From: Aurelia coerulea
Taxonomy: Eukaryota; Cnidaria; Scyphozoa; Semaeostomeae; Ulmaridae
Direction of reading: 5' to 3'
DNA length: 64,000 nucleotides
NCBI GenBank assembly: GCA_039566865.1
Contig: CM076954.1
Coordinates: 9,184,001 to 9,248,000 of the forward strand
Below, one piece after another: positions 11,221 through 22,589 of the stretch (the stretch's first letter is position 1; the number at the start of each line of letters is the position of its first letter). Position numbers and translations under genes: made by a program. Below the pieces are notes generated by a model. The model did not search any database. It was given only the letters and a program-made list of their open reading frames with translations, and was not told the origin of the DNA.

Positions 11221-11448
11221 GAACACCGAAATTGGCAGAAATATGACAACTGATCCTTCCATAACCGCTGGTGGACGTGGAAGTCTCTATAGCAGACACG
11301 CTTATAATCAATCTCGACTTCTACAAAACCGTCAACGTACCTTGCCGAAATCCAATGATCCGGAGACGAAGCTTCCAAAAATTTCACCCTCTGGTTCCTT
11401 GCAGAAAAATTCATTGCTTCATGTGCAGCCAGTCAGAAATGAAAATAT
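11221..11448 (+). CDS. Candidate host exon, unknown protein
   Basis: A 228-bp open segment is preceded by a pyrimidine/AT-rich tract ending in AG and followed directly by a good donor, GTAAGT. The product is polar and low in hydrophobic residues (for example TAGGRGSLYSRHAYNQSRLL), like a disordered region. It ends in phase 2, exactly what the candidate terminal exon at 28125-28344 needs, so the two may be neighbouring exons across a roughly 16.7 kb intron. The acceptor is weak and a later one (ending GGCAG at 11238) is possible. I do not recognise the protein. Confidence 0.4.
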
Positions 11449-12312
11449 GTAAGTATTGACTTTGATATGACAGAAGACAATGATCTCCAGACCAGATCCC
11501 GTCGTCAAAAGAGGCATGTAAATGGTTTCTGTTTGTCACGATACATGAACATCAAGAAGAAACAGACTGATAGCCCCATAATATTTTCCTGCAATCAGTA
11601 GCATTTAGATATACCAATTAAACATTGAAATGTCCATCAATCAATTTTTCTATTGAAGAATTGCCTTCTTCGTCTTTCCATCCGCGAAATGATTGATGAT
11701 AAAGGGTGTCCCAAAATTTTCTTCGATACTTGGCTAAATATTAAAAAAATAACGATATAGTGAAGGGACTCCATGGTCAGATAGCCCGATTCATGAGATT
11801 CTTAATTAATTTTAGACACCAGAATCTTCCAAATCCGCTGATTATTCACCGAGATGCAAGCTTTTCAAGTATAAGTTTGTGTGAACGCTGAAACCAGAGA
11901 CCTCTAAATGGCATTTGTGGTAAGAGTGCCATGGGCTATCGTTTCATATATTTCTCGTTTATTTCGGAGTAAAGCAAATGGAATTTGAAAAGAAGTTTGA
12001 TAACCCTACTTTCAAGTGCAAGGATGCTTCGAGGAATTCGGTTGAGCAAAGTTTGAAATAATTCATTATCTTGTCAGTTGATATTTTTTGGATACATGCA
12101 TTCTGAAGCAAATTTTGACGATTTTTATGAGAAATAAATTGCTTTCAAGGACCTATTTGGTTTACCCTGATATCAACGAGAGGTATTATTATTACTATTG
12201 TCAATCACGTAGATCTTAGACAAGATTGTCTGCTAAGTTCTTTTGTTCTTTTATCCTTGAGAGCGGGCCACAACAAGTCACCAAGGGGCTCAAAGTTCTT
12301 TCTCCTGTGTCT
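11449..12312. other. No gene recognised (candidate intron)
   Basis: Non-coding sequence follows the candidate splice donor. A solitary mariner-like end (GGGTGTCCCAAAA) starts at 11704. Nothing else is visible. Confidence 0.4.
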
Positions 12313-12732
12313 CTAAAGAGACAAAACTTTTCGCAGTATCCTTGCTGGTCCAAGCAGTGCAGTTTTCTGAATGATTTCCATCGCAATCTTCACATCCAAC
12401 TTCTCCATGTGTCTTTCAAACTTGTCCGAAATGACTCTAATCACTGCAGATATCACTGTAACTTTATTCATTTGCCGTACATGTCCTATCTCTTCTCGCA
12501 ACATTTGGTACCTTTCAATCTTGTCAAGCTCTTTTTCTTTCACTCTTGAAACTCCTGGCACAGCAATATCGATTATTTTCACCTCTTTGTTCTTCTTGTT
12601 CACCAGCACAATATCTGGTCGTATTGCCTCAATAACTCTATCACACTGAATAGTGAAATTCCACAAAAGCTTGAAATTCTCATTTTCAATATTTTCTTCC
12701 GGTTGCTGTTTGCAAAGCCTCCTTTGTTGCAA
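12313..12732 (-). pseudogene. R2/NeSL-like LINE C-terminal endonuclease fragment (first copy)
   Basis: The minus frame contains WNFTIQCDRVIEAIRPDIVL followed by KEVKIIDIAVPG, the PD...D-x-A pattern of the restriction-like endonuclease at the C-terminus of R2/NeSL-type elements. It ends with QKTALLGPARILRKVL, the conserved tail of that family. In life this domain makes the site-specific nick. It is a second C-terminus beside the one at 13105-13793, so it comes from another copy or a duplication. Confidence 0.75.
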
Positions 12733-12936
12733 AGTTGCCAGTGAACATATCGTGCCACATTATCATGTCTTCTCATCTCTTTGTGCTAATTTTCTGCATT
12801 CACTAACGAAATAACTAATAGTTTCTCCTTATTAGTATTATTATTATCATATGCTCAAAATTGTTTCTGTTACTTTTTTCTTGTGTTCACTATACTGCTG
12901 GCAAATGCATAGGCAGATTTCTTGCTGTAGCTGTTT

Positions 12937-13145
12937 TTGAATTTACTATTTTTTCTACATTTGTCTAAAATGATATGTAATTTTTTTCTCATGGTTTTAT
13001 ACTCTTGCATAAAATGTTTTAACAATCTCGCAGTTTTGGATTTTTGACTTTACTATTTTTTTCTACATTTGTCTAAACTGATATGTAATTTTTTTCTCAT
13101 GGTTTTATTCTCTTGCATAAAATGTTTTAACAATCTCGCAGTTTT
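12937..13145. repeat. Tandem duplication, about 103 bp unit
   Basis: Two adjacent near-identical copies (about 12937-13037 and 13038-13145) share CTACATTTGTCTAAA and CAATCTCGCAGTTTTGG. The second copy overlaps the end of the endonuclease fragment at 13105, so the duplication arose within the 3' part of the R2-like LINE. Confidence 0.85.
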
Positions 13146-13793
13146 GGCTGAGTACCCATTTCTGACATTGTTCAATTACAAATTTTGGCTCCTTCTCTCC
13201 TTCACACAATCCCTTGATTTGGCTTTCCAATTGCTTGCTGTAACAGCCTAGAAAGTCGAATACAACATTGATTTGATCTATTTCATATCCACGATGTAAC
13301 CGTTCCCATGACTTTGTCATCTCGGAATACTTGTCCTGCTTTTCTTTTCCCTTTTTGCAATACACCCAGGTGCACAGATAGCTCCCTCTATCAAACTGAT
13401 CTTTCTTGCTTCTTTGTCCATTATAGGCATATCAGGCCTAATAGCATTGTTACTTGGTCTTTCGTCTAAATGCATCGGTTTATCCCACATGATCTTAGCA
13501 AGGTCATTTTCGATGCTTGCAAGAGGTAATGCTTGCTTGTACCATGGAATTCCATAATTGCTTCCATCAAACTCGACCTTTGCTCGTATTAGATTATACA
13601 CAGGTCTTGACATTTTGTCATGTCTTGTCTTGTAGAGTGTTTGTGCTATTGCTGCACAGGAGCTCAAAAAATTAACAACTGTTTGTTCTGCTTGTTAACA
13701 TCAGCTGCATGTCGCATTTGCTGTTTCCATCTTTAATTTATACCTTGAAAATGCTTTGGTAGGCAGTAACTGCTGCCTTATTGGTTCATTTGT
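13105..13793 (-). pseudogene. R2/NeSL-like LINE C-terminal region (second copy), frameshifted
   Basis: Reading leftwards, a frame near 13793 begins NEPIRQQLLPTKAFSRYKLK and passes two stops. It continues with CAAIAQTLYKTRHDKMSRPV, the Cys/His-rich and RHD motif before the restriction-like endonuclease. It then reads AIRPDMPIMDKEARKISLIE, and a shifted frame (13365-13105) ends the domain. The residues expected at the nuclease centre are altered. This is the C-terminus belonging to the RT at 15650-17726, from which it is separated by two MITEs and intervening DNA. Confidence 0.75.
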
Positions 13794-13807
13794 TGACATT
13801 ATTATCT

Positions 13808-14061
13808 ACAATCCTGGCCATAAGGGTTGAGAATATTCGGCAGATTGCTAAATTTTCCATATAGCGACCCCCTGCTCCCCCAATTCAATGTTGTTGGAGG
13901 GGCTATTGTAAAATCTGATACCTGCAATGACTACCCATTCCAAAAAACCAACATTGAGATGGGGGGAAGGGGTACAATGAACATTTTGAGAAAATGTCTG
14001 TAGTGAGGTCTAAAAAGCGGGAAAAGTCACTTTTTTCTCAACACCTTATGTCCAGGATTGT
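13808..14061. mobile_element. 254-bp MITE, copy 1
   Basis: The termini ACAATCCTGGCCATAAGG and the complement of ACAATCCTGGACATAAGG form 18-bp inverted repeats. The second copy (15396-15649) differs from this one at only two positions that I could see, so the amplification is recent. No target duplication was recognised at either copy. Both interrupt, or lie beside, the R2-like LINE. Confidence 0.85.
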
Positions 14062-15395
14062 CCGAGGGGAGATTTTGTGAAGGTCAATGGGATCAACACA
14101 AGTTTGCATAATTTATACATTTTTGACCAGTAGAATTCAAATCTGGAAACGAAATTAACATGAAATGTCACGATTTGCAATTATGACGTCACAATTTAGT
14201 TTACCAGGCCATGGCGATGGAGAAGTTGCATATTATAGCTCTTTGGAGCTATGAAATTGTGTTAGGTGGATTGTGTTTGAGTTTTATCGCTGTCTGATTA
14301 ATTGTCACTCAAATGGCTATCATAAACTTCACAGAATTGGCAAAGTAGACAATGAATTGATTGCTTCAAGCTAAAATTGGATACTTCTCCTATTTGAAAA
14401 GTCTCTCTATTTTCTTTGCATCTCATTCTATTTATGGAGGCTTTGTCTCGCATGAGGGTATGAAACGTTTGTTGACAATAGATAGCACGTCTCCAGGGTC
14501 TTTCTATGAATTTTACGGAAAACTGAATGGAATAAGACGATTTTGGCACTTTTTGAGACGGAAGTATGGTAGCGCTTGATTTCTCTCCAGACAGCAACAG
14601 GGGTATGCTATTGTGCCCATTTATGAAAGATCGCAGAGCTTTTCTCCAGATGGCTAGAAGTTTGCTCAAATGCAAACATTGTTGAACGCCTCCAAGTTTC
14701 TGACTGTTTATCTGGAATTGTTACTTCATAGAGGCGGCAGACGTTCAGTTTTATCCAAAAATATTTCCTAACGGGTAACGCACGGGCAACGAAACGAGTA
14801 ACGAAAACTTTTGTAAGGTTCAGTACTGATTTCAACGGGTAACAACGGGTAACGCACTATTTATTAAAATAATACCTATTATCTTAATAAATAGTGCGTC
14901 ACCCGTTGTTATCCGTTGAAGATCAGTACTGAGCCTTACAAAAATTTTCGTTACTTGTTTCGTTACCCGTGCGTTACCCGTTGGGAAATATTTTTGGTTA
15001 CATGTAATTGTTTAAGAAACTATGATGAGCTACGATTAGTTCTTAAGTTTTATTAACTCTTTATGAAATTTCCACGCTTCAGGAGGATGATTTACTTCCT
15101 ATGCATTATTTTGCCTGTCTAGTTTGATAGAGGCAAGAATCTCTGGCGAGATTCGTCCGTGATGGGCCATGAAGTAATTTGTGTGTGGAAACTTCCTCAG
15201 CTCCGGTTTTTAAAGTATTCTAGAATCATTTGATTTATGGATTCAAGAATGAATCAAACATATGGTCTCACTTTCCTGCAAGCTTTAAGTCAAGAAATGG
15301 TGTGTCTATCAAATTTTTCCATTTCGGCTTTAAAATCAGTTACAACGACTGATTTAACACGAATTAATTATGGAGCGACTTTCAATGGTCCAAAG
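14062..15395. other. Non-coding DNA between two identical MITEs
   Basis: This 1.3 kb segment separates two parts of the R2-like LINE and lies between direct copies of the 254-bp MITE. Apart from the foldback MITE at 14755-14997, no domain was seen. It may have been carried in with the MITE pair. Confidence 0.5.
14755..14997. mobile_element. Foldback MITE, 243 bp
   Basis: Almost the whole element is self-complementary. The outer CCAAAAATATTTCC pairs with its complement at 14984-14997, the inner ACTATTTATTAA pairs across a short loop near 14875, and GGGTAACGCAC motifs recur along both arms. TA lies close to both ends, suggesting Tc1/mariner type, but the boundary is uncertain by one base. Confidence 0.8.
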
Positions 15396-15649
15396 ACAAT
15401 CCTGGCCATAAGGGTTGAGAATATTCGGCAGATTGCTAAATTTTCCATATAGCGACCCCCTGCTCCCCCAATTCAATGTTGTTTGAGGGGCTATTGTAAA
15501 ATCTGATACCTGCAATGACTACCCATTCCAAAAAACCAACATTGAGATGGGGGGAAGGGGTACAATGAACATTTTGAGAAAATGTCGGTAGTGAGGTCTA
15601 AAAAGCGGGAAAAGTCACTTTTTTCTCAACACCTTATGTCCAGGATTGT
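15396..15649. mobile_element. 254-bp MITE, copy 2
   Basis: This is a direct-orientation copy of the MITE at 13808-14061 with the same 18-bp inverted termini. It sits immediately downstream (minus strand) of the R2-like RT segment that ends LGFYTVSM, so it interrupts that reading frame. Confidence 0.85.
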
Positions 15650-17726
15650 AGCATCGACACCGTGTAGAATCCTAACCATGGTTGGTTTCTAACTCTTTCT
15701 TCGTATAACCGTTGGAGGATAGATCCTAGTTTTCGTTGGATTTATTTGTAGTTGTCATCTTTGATCTCCACTGTTTCCTGTTCATATTTTAATACAGTCT
15801 TCCCATCCATAAATCATGAGTGATTAGTTTTAAAATGTTCTTTCGCGTACCTTGTTGCCTCGACAAAAATCGATTTGGATTTCTTTTTGCTTTTGTAATG
15901 TTGACACGAGTCGACTAGCTTCATTCTTGAATCTTTTCTTGTATTAATGTGATGTGCCACTTTAATTTTTGAGAGTTTGTAGATATCCTCTACAGATTTA
16001 AACCCCCTTCCGCCACATTTCTTTGGTAAATAAAACATTGCCACTGATTCTGAGATGTGTTTTCCTTTGTGCATCTCTACTACCTTTCTGCTTTTCCTAT
16101 CAAGATTCTGAATATCTGCTATCAACCAGTCACTTGTCCCCATGAAGTATTCCAATGTTGGCATAGCAAAGACAATGCAAGCTGTCAGTTTTCTTGGAAC
16201 TGACAAGGGTGATGACCATATAACATTCAATCTTCGTAGATACTCTGTTTCTGCTTGTTGGAACGTGTACTTGTCTAGATCTTCGAAACTCTCGTACTTC
16301 CCAAGGAATTTATATTTGTCACTAACATCCATAACTGAGATGTAGTTCTCCACTCCTATTGGTAAATCTTCACTCTTTGATATTTTCCCTCTAACTACAT
16401 GCAAAGAAGCACACTTTTCCAGGCCCCATGACATTCCAATATCTTCGTAAATTTCCTTAACTGTCTTTGTCACGACTGATATTTTGTTCTCTGATTTTGC
16501 GTGAAGTTTCAAATGTTTTGCATTTTCCGTTTCGCATTTTCCGGACAATTCGGACTAAAAAAGAGAGAGACTTGTAGCAAATCCAATAACCCTCGTATCC
16601 TCTAATTGCCCAAGCTATTGACATAGTATAGATAGCTTGACAACGAAACTGTCTCCTTGCAGTATACCTCTTTTAACATTAATTGGTTCCAACTGTTCTT
16701 TTCCATTGACTGTATCAACAGTTATTGAGATTGTCCAGCCTTTCATTATGTTTTCAACAAACTTTATGATGCACTTCTTTGTCTTATTCATTGCTAACAC
16801 TGTAAAGCCTGAAATACACTATCCAATTTATTGGATTCAATTTATTGGATTCAATTAATTGGACAATGTAAACGCAAAAAAACCCTTCGCCTAGTTTCGT
16901 ACCTTGTGCATTTCTTTTGGATAGGAGGATAGGCAGTGCAAGCTAACATGGCCGCTATAGTGCAGCGTATTGAACTGACTAAAGATTTCATAAATTTATG
17001 GAAGAGAGAAAACAGCTTGTATGTCAAATTCAACGAGGCTTAGGAGTTCGTCGAAATTTTCTGAGGACATTCTCAGAAACTTTTTGTGTATTCTCAGAAA
17101 CAGCGTATTCTCAGAAACTTCTTCATCTTCAAGCAGAAATTCTCGCAATAGCGTACTTTCAATGCCAAGCTCGGCGACTTAACCACGGCTTGACCCAAAC
17201 AGATCTTGCCTTTTCTTTCGCAACCTTTTTCTTTTCTTATTTAGAATTGCAACTAAGACAGCCGCTGCAGCATACTCATAGTCAGAGTGACAGAGTCCAT
17301 TGTGAAATGAGAGACTTCCAAAAAATTGTTTCAATTTATTGGATGAATGTAAACAGAACTTCTCATCCAACTAATTGGAGCATCAATTTATTGAATCCAA
17401 TAAATTGGATAGTGTATTTCAGGCTTAAGAATCCACGCATGTGTCACAGAATCAAACGCTTTTCTTACATCAGTCCAAACCATGGATAGATTCTTTTTAT
17501 TCATCTTTGCATCCTCTAGGATCATCTTGTCGATTAACATGTTGCCAGCGCACCCCATTACTCCAGGTCTACCCCCTCTTTGATTCATCTGTAGTATCCT
17601 TAATGGTAGATATTCACCCCCAAGTGAAGTGATTGATTTGTACATTGTGTTTAAGCAGGTGATTGGATGGTGCTCGGGTGGTTTTGGATGAAGCTTTTTT
17701 TGGGTGTAGCCCACACTTTCCTTCAA
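15650..17726 (-). pseudogene. R2/NeSL-like LINE reverse transcriptase, interrupted
   Basis: Reading leftwards from 17726: HHPITCLNTMYKSITS, then GCAGNMLIDKMILEDAKMNK and MVWTDVRKAFDSVTHAWIL (RT palm). A 620-bp MITE intervenes at 16806-17425. Then MNKTKKCIIKFVENIMKGW and VKRGILQGDSF follow, and finally (16548-15814) a long C-terminal frame with GLEKCASLHV, LDRKSRKVVEMHKGKH and PKKCGGRGFKSVE. These motifs belong to the R2/NeSL-type group that also carries a restriction-like endonuclease. The region coding the catalytic YADD is broken between 16548 and 16615. Removing the MITE and one TAA rejoins the frame exactly. Confidence 0.8.
16806..17425. mobile_element. PIF/Harbinger-type MITE, 620 bp, TSD TAA
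   Basis: The terminal inverted repeats start AGCCTGAAATACACTATCC and extend to nearly 40 bp. They are flanked by TAA at 16803-16805 and 17426-17428, which fits the three-base T(A/T)A duplication of PIF/Harbinger elements. The subterminal zone is filled with repeated CAATTTATTGGAT words, which are possible transposase-binding sites. The element sits inside the R2-like RT frame, and deleting it with one TAA restores continuous coding. Confidence 0.85.
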
Positions 17727-18590
17727 GCAATCATGTGGGAATGGGTGTCTGTTTATTTATCAGTTCTGTGATTGCTACAGATATACCTTCATGTGTAGTT
17801 GTAAACGCTTTGAGCCAGTCATTCACTGTTTTATATTTACCAGGTGACGACCAGTTCTTTTTCTATTTAAGCATATTGGTGAATTTCTCTTTTGTGATAT
17901 TTACGACTTCATCATCCTCGGCAGTTATTGACTAGCTAATAGCTTGCGCAACTTCTTTGATCCATGTTGCTTCCAGATTTACCTTTGGTTCTTCACTCCA
18001 AATTTTAGGCAAAAATCTTTAAAATCTCCTTTGGTAAGGGTCGTTTGGTTTCCAGTTTTGTCATTTTTGTCTTAAAACTCACGTCTTCCGATTGATCATT
18101 CTTCAAGATTTCTCTAAACGTGTTGTATACTTTTCCTTGGTGTGAGTCAAACAACCTGTTCATTTTGTTTCTCAAGATCTGATCTTTCTTCTTTTCGTTA
18201 TTAAATTCTATTGATTTTACCATACTAATCTTGTGCTCTTTCATTCCCATTCACCCATTCAGGGTTATTTTACCTTTCAGTTCCCTTTTCATCCACCTCC
18301 TGTTTCTTCTCGTGTTCCTCGTAAGATTTTTTGTTGTTCCTTATAATCTGTATTTCCTCGGTAATTTGTGAGATCTTGTCTCCAATTCTGTTCATTTTCT
18401 CGTTTATTTGCTTTCCCCTCTTACTTTCCCTGGTTGCTGCTGAATCGTTTCATACATTGCACAGTTAACATCCCACATGTATTCGACTGGCTTTTCAATT
18501 GGGCTATGCATTTCCAATCGCATAAGAGTTTGTGTGTGTCTTTTATTTTAAATCGAAAAGTTTTTAGCTACCAAAGCAACTAGTCCAATT
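17727..18590 (-). pseudogene. R2/NeSL-like LINE, segment upstream of RT, degraded
   Basis: An open minus frame at 18250-18005 contains NKMNRLFDSHQGKVYNTFRE, which resembles the segment ahead of the RT in this LINE group. The surrounding bases hold further degraded coding with stops. The segment is cut from the N-terminal portion (20100-20778) by the LINE at 18600-20097. Confidence 0.55.
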
Positions 18591-18599
18591 CGATTCGAT

Positions 18600-20097
18600 T
18601 ATTTAAATAACTACAAATTAATAAATATTTAAGATAAATTATATGCAGGATTAATTTCGAAGGCATACATTGCATCTGCAGGTGGCCCCATCCCAGCTCT
18701 TGATTAGCCTTTTGAATTGGACCAGATTTTCTGCTGATTTTACATCACCTGGCAGACGATTCCAGATCTGCGGCCCAAAAGACCTGAGACTATTTGAACC
18801 GAACGTTGTTTGGTTGGGCCTATAGTGCTGCAAATCATTTTGACGACGTGAAAGGTCGATTGGAGGTTCTTGTTTCGAAAATGTTTTGCATGAATGCAGG
18901 ATTTAGCGGGTTTACAGTTTTAAAAATCTCAATGCAGAGGTATCTTAACCTATTTACATGCATTGTGCATTTTTCTGATTTGCCAAGTAGTTCTTCATAA
19001 GAAGAATTATGGTCATCATGAAGAAATCGTAGGGCTCTCTCCTGTATTTTTTCGATCTTATCAATAGATCTTGCGGATGAGAAAAACCATACTAAAGGGC
19101 AGTAGTTAGAGTTAGAAAAGACAAAGCTTTGGACGAGTACCTTTTTCTCCGCAAAGCCAAGAAATGATTTCAGTCGTTTCAGTACATTTAGCTGGGTGGC
19201 TGCTTTTTTGCAAAGATCAGATATGTGGAGGTCAAAGTTTAGTTTATGGTCGAGATTTACACCAAGCAACTTTACTGAAGCTTCCGATTTAATCTTTTTA
19301 CCTTGAATAGAAATACTATGCCCAGTGGTGTCCGATTGATCTTTTTTAACGAGAAGTGCGTGGAATTTTTCTAGGTAAGCGATCATTTCATTTCGATCGA
19401 GCCATGTTAGAGCAATGCATGCCTCCTTCTCTAACACATCAATTAGTTGTGGGAGACTATAGGAGAAATGAGTTAGAGTATTGTCATCTGCGTAATTGAC
19501 AAGAGATGCTTCTTTGATGAAATTAAACAGGTCATTAATATAGAAATTGAAAAGAATAGGGCCTAAGACAGATCCTTGAGGAACCCCTGATAAAACAGAT
19601 TGATAGCTGCTGTAAACATTGTTTATTCGAACCGATTGTCTGCGCCGTTTTAAATAGGAATAAATAAAAACCAGAGAATTTTCATCGAAGCCATGTGCAT
19701 AGAGTTTTGCTATAAGCAAATCATGCGGGATACAGTCGAAAGCTTTCGATAAATCCATCAATATTGCTCCAACAGTGTAATCATTATCCAGTTTGGTCTT
19801 CCAATCTTCAAGCATTCTAATTAGAACATGCTGCGTACCGTAAGCCTTCCTGTAGGCTGCAATGAATACCGAAAGTGTTTTTTCGAAGAGTGGACTTATT
19901 TAATCTTTAACGATCTTTTCGTATATTTTATAGAAAGTGTTAAGTATGCTTACGGGGCGAAAATTTTTTTCCACTGTTCGAATCGGTTCACCTTTGTCGA
20001 GAGGGGTGACTGCAGCTTGTTTTGCGCATTCTGGAAATCTACTGTTGCGAATGCTAATGCTTGTTGCTTTTGTTAATGGGATGGACAGCCTCCTCGC
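18600..20097 (-). mobile_element. 5'-truncated LINE inside the R2-like LINE
   Basis: RT coding starts abruptly near 20097 with no endonuclease, which is typical 5' truncation. It lies between two segments of the R2-like LINE, so it inserted later. The C-terminus has a CRCNVC motif, shared in form with the LINE ends at 51.7 kb and 55.7 kb (CDCRLC, CNCRLC), so these three belong to one broad group. No secure target duplication was found. Confidence 0.75.
18651..20095 (-). pseudogene. LINE reverse transcriptase with a premature stop
   Basis: From the 5' side the order is VEKNFRPVSILNTFYKIYEK, an in-frame TAA after IVKD, then FIAAYRKAYGTQHVL (fingers). The main frame (19815-18835) follows, with MDLSKAFDCIPHDLLIAK, SGVPQGSVLGPILF and VNYADDNTLT, the catalytic box. 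A last short frame carries FGPQIWNRLPGDVKSAENL and the CRCNVC end. One nonsense change and one frame change separate it from an open RT. Confidence 0.85.
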
Positions 20098-20099
20098 AG

Positions 20100-20778
20100 C
20101 TAAAGAGTTCCTTGCAGGTCATTTAGTTCTTTACGTGTTGGTTTCGTTTTTGCGTATTTGTTTAGTTCTCGTTTACTCCAGTCCCCAGGGATTGTTTTCA
20201 CATGCGAATATTTCTGTTTGACTTTTTCTTGTATTTCTTTGAAATGATTGTCTAGCTCCTCCTCTGGTGTAAAGGAAGGATTTTCAATGGCCCTTTGTTC
20301 ACTTTCGATATCCTTCAATCTGGTATTGTCTTTTGTTGAACCTTCTGTTTTGTTCTATTATCTTATTTTGTATTGTCTGGTGATCTGTTGTTGTTATCTT
20401 CTCGATGCGTGAAGCTTGGTCTCACAAATTCTGTGCTGTTTTGCCTAAATCTGCGTAACCAAGTTCTTCCCAAAACATTTTTGTGAGCTCCATTACTCCA
20501 ATCTTTCGTCCATTTGGCTTGCGTGGACAGTCATCTCTTAAATGGGTGTTTTTGGCCTTTTCTCTGCAGGTTGGTAAATCTATAGTCATTTTTGCGGTCC
20601 AGTTTGTTTTTAATTGACGTCGAGCATGGCTGCTATGATGTTGTTCCCCAGCTTCCATTCCGTTTTTCGCTTTTGCGACTCCTGTTTGACGTTGCAAGTG
20701 TTGCAGGTCGTTAATTATACATTGATATATAAATACCAAGAATATAATTACATGCTCTTTCCTTAAAATATGCATCAT
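20100..20778 (-). pseudogene. R2/NeSL-like LINE N-terminal region, degraded
   Basis: Two minus frames contain CREKAKNTHLRDDCPRKPNG with RKIGVMELTKMFWEELGY, and then a highly charged segment with GDWSKRELNKYAKTKPTR. They fit the region ahead of the RT in the element described at 15650-17726. The assignment rests mainly on position and composition. Confidence 0.5.
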
Positions 20779-20898
20779 GAGAGCATTATTTTAGGTTCTC
20801 GTGCGAGATTCCAAACGCGTCCTCTCAACACGGCACCCGTTTTTGATTCGATTAGTATTATTATTCTTGATAAAAACACAACTGTTAGAATCAGGGAA

Positions 20899-20923
20899 CG
20901 TTTCGATTAAAAATCTTCGTCAG
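20899..20923 (-). ncRNA. Second hammerhead-like core
   Basis: The minus strand has CTGACGA, a GAT/ATC stem-loop and GAAACG, the same layout (including the extra A) as the motif at 4286-4328. No convincing stem I pairs outside it, so it is probably a decayed copy from the 3' region of another Penelope-like element. Confidence 0.3.
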
Positions 20924-21247
20924 CACTACTTTCTAAAGGACAACCGAGAATTTATACTACGTGATAAACAAGGCAAGGTAAAACTAAAGATAAAGTAAAA
21001 TTACATTTCACTACAAAAAACCCTATTCCCAGGAAACATGACTACCCCCGAAATTAAAACCAAGTGGGAATGAAAATCAAGTTTTGTTCCAAACGGCAGG
21101 AATTAGGCCGTTATTAATCTTATTATTATTCTTATATTATCATTATTATTGTTATTTTATTATTATTTTTATTATTATTATTATCATTATCGATTTTTTC
21201 ACAGTAGGCAAACGTACAGATAGCTATAATAAAAGCTAATTCACGCC
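20924..21247. repeat. AT-rich spacer with TTA microsatellite
   Basis: Imperfect TTA/TTATTA repeats run from about 21117 to 21192. The spacer ends with ATTCACGCC at 21239-21247, the left target duplication of the foldback element that follows. Confidence 0.7.
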
Positions 21248-21892
21248 AGCATATGAGTCAAATCTTTCAATAGGGCACAGGGAAACCCGCAAATCTTCAA
21301 ATTTCACACTTATAAGGCAATGATATCGTCGTATTCCGATCACATGACTGAACATAAGGCTTTCGAGATAAATTTTCGAGTACCTTCACGAAAATAAAAA
21401 TGGATATTCGAGTAATAAAGATACAGAGCTGGTTTTACCACGAATCGATTCGAGAGGCCCTACTCCACATTTGTTTTTCTGCATTTGGTTAAAATCTCGT
21501 CAGGGATCGGCGTTACATAGAATTTCATTCCTTCAAAAATTGGCCTATGTTCAAGAATTCTTCAGGAACGCTACAAATAAGATATAGCTTTCAAAATTTC
21601 ACATGTTACGTGAATTATGTCCAGATATAGCATGAAAATATTTGTTTGTGTGATTTTCGAAAATCCTAGACGAATTAAAGCTATTTGCTGCGAAGAAAGC
21701 TAATGGGCCTACCTTCACCTGCAGCAAAATCCCAGTAATTGGCATTAACGCCCCGCGGCGGGAATCACTAGAACTAGATACAGACATATGGATCTCGCCA
21801 AACAAAGCAACTCGCTCCGGCAGAATGACATCGAAGAAAGACAACGGAAAGTGTGGCAGCTTTTTGGGGTCGTATCTTGCAGAAAAACAGAT

Positions 21893-22049
21893 TTCCAAAT
21901 GTAAAATACTGTAATCAATATCACTTCTCACACATTCATTTCCATAAACTCTTTCAACTTTGGAAACATCAACGAAACAACAGTTTGCCAAATGTAAAAT
22001 ACTGTAAGAAATATCACTTCTCACACATTCATTTCCATTAACTCTTTCA
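21893..22049. repeat. Tandem duplication, 92-bp period
   Basis: Two copies share CCAAATGTAAAATACTGTAA-type sequence and CACTTCTCACACATTCATTT, with starts about 92 bp apart. Confidence 0.8.
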
Positions 22050-22589
22050 ATTCAACTTCTGACACATTCTTGCATTCTGTAAACATATAATATACAAATA
22101 TATAAGGAACAACAATAAACAGAACCGCCGCGCTACATAGAGCGGCCTAACTGCCAAAGTACGCCTAAGCTACCACACTGAGCCCTTGGTCGGACCAACG
22201 CCCCACCATTTCCGCAAGAAACTGGCCCACTGCACTGGTTGGGGTCCCTAAACGCTGCTATCGTGATAAGGGAATTCTAAGTATTGGTGATAAGTGTAAC
22301 TAGACCAATGAGACAAGGCATTACGAAGACTGATTTGCCGCATCAGAATTTCTAACTGTTCCAAGTTGTATGGTTGTGTGTTGGCTCCATTATTGGTTGT
22401 TGACTGTTGTGACACTACAGTTTCTGTTAAGGGTGCCGCTATGGTGGTCTAGGTCTATCTGGTGCCACCCTCATGTTACCAGAGAGTAGAAAGTTGTTCA
22501 TGGATCCTGGATACCTGACTCAAGCAGCAAGGCGAGCATTGGCGGTTCTGTACTTCAGAGTAAAGTAATTTGGTTATTTCAAAAACGGT

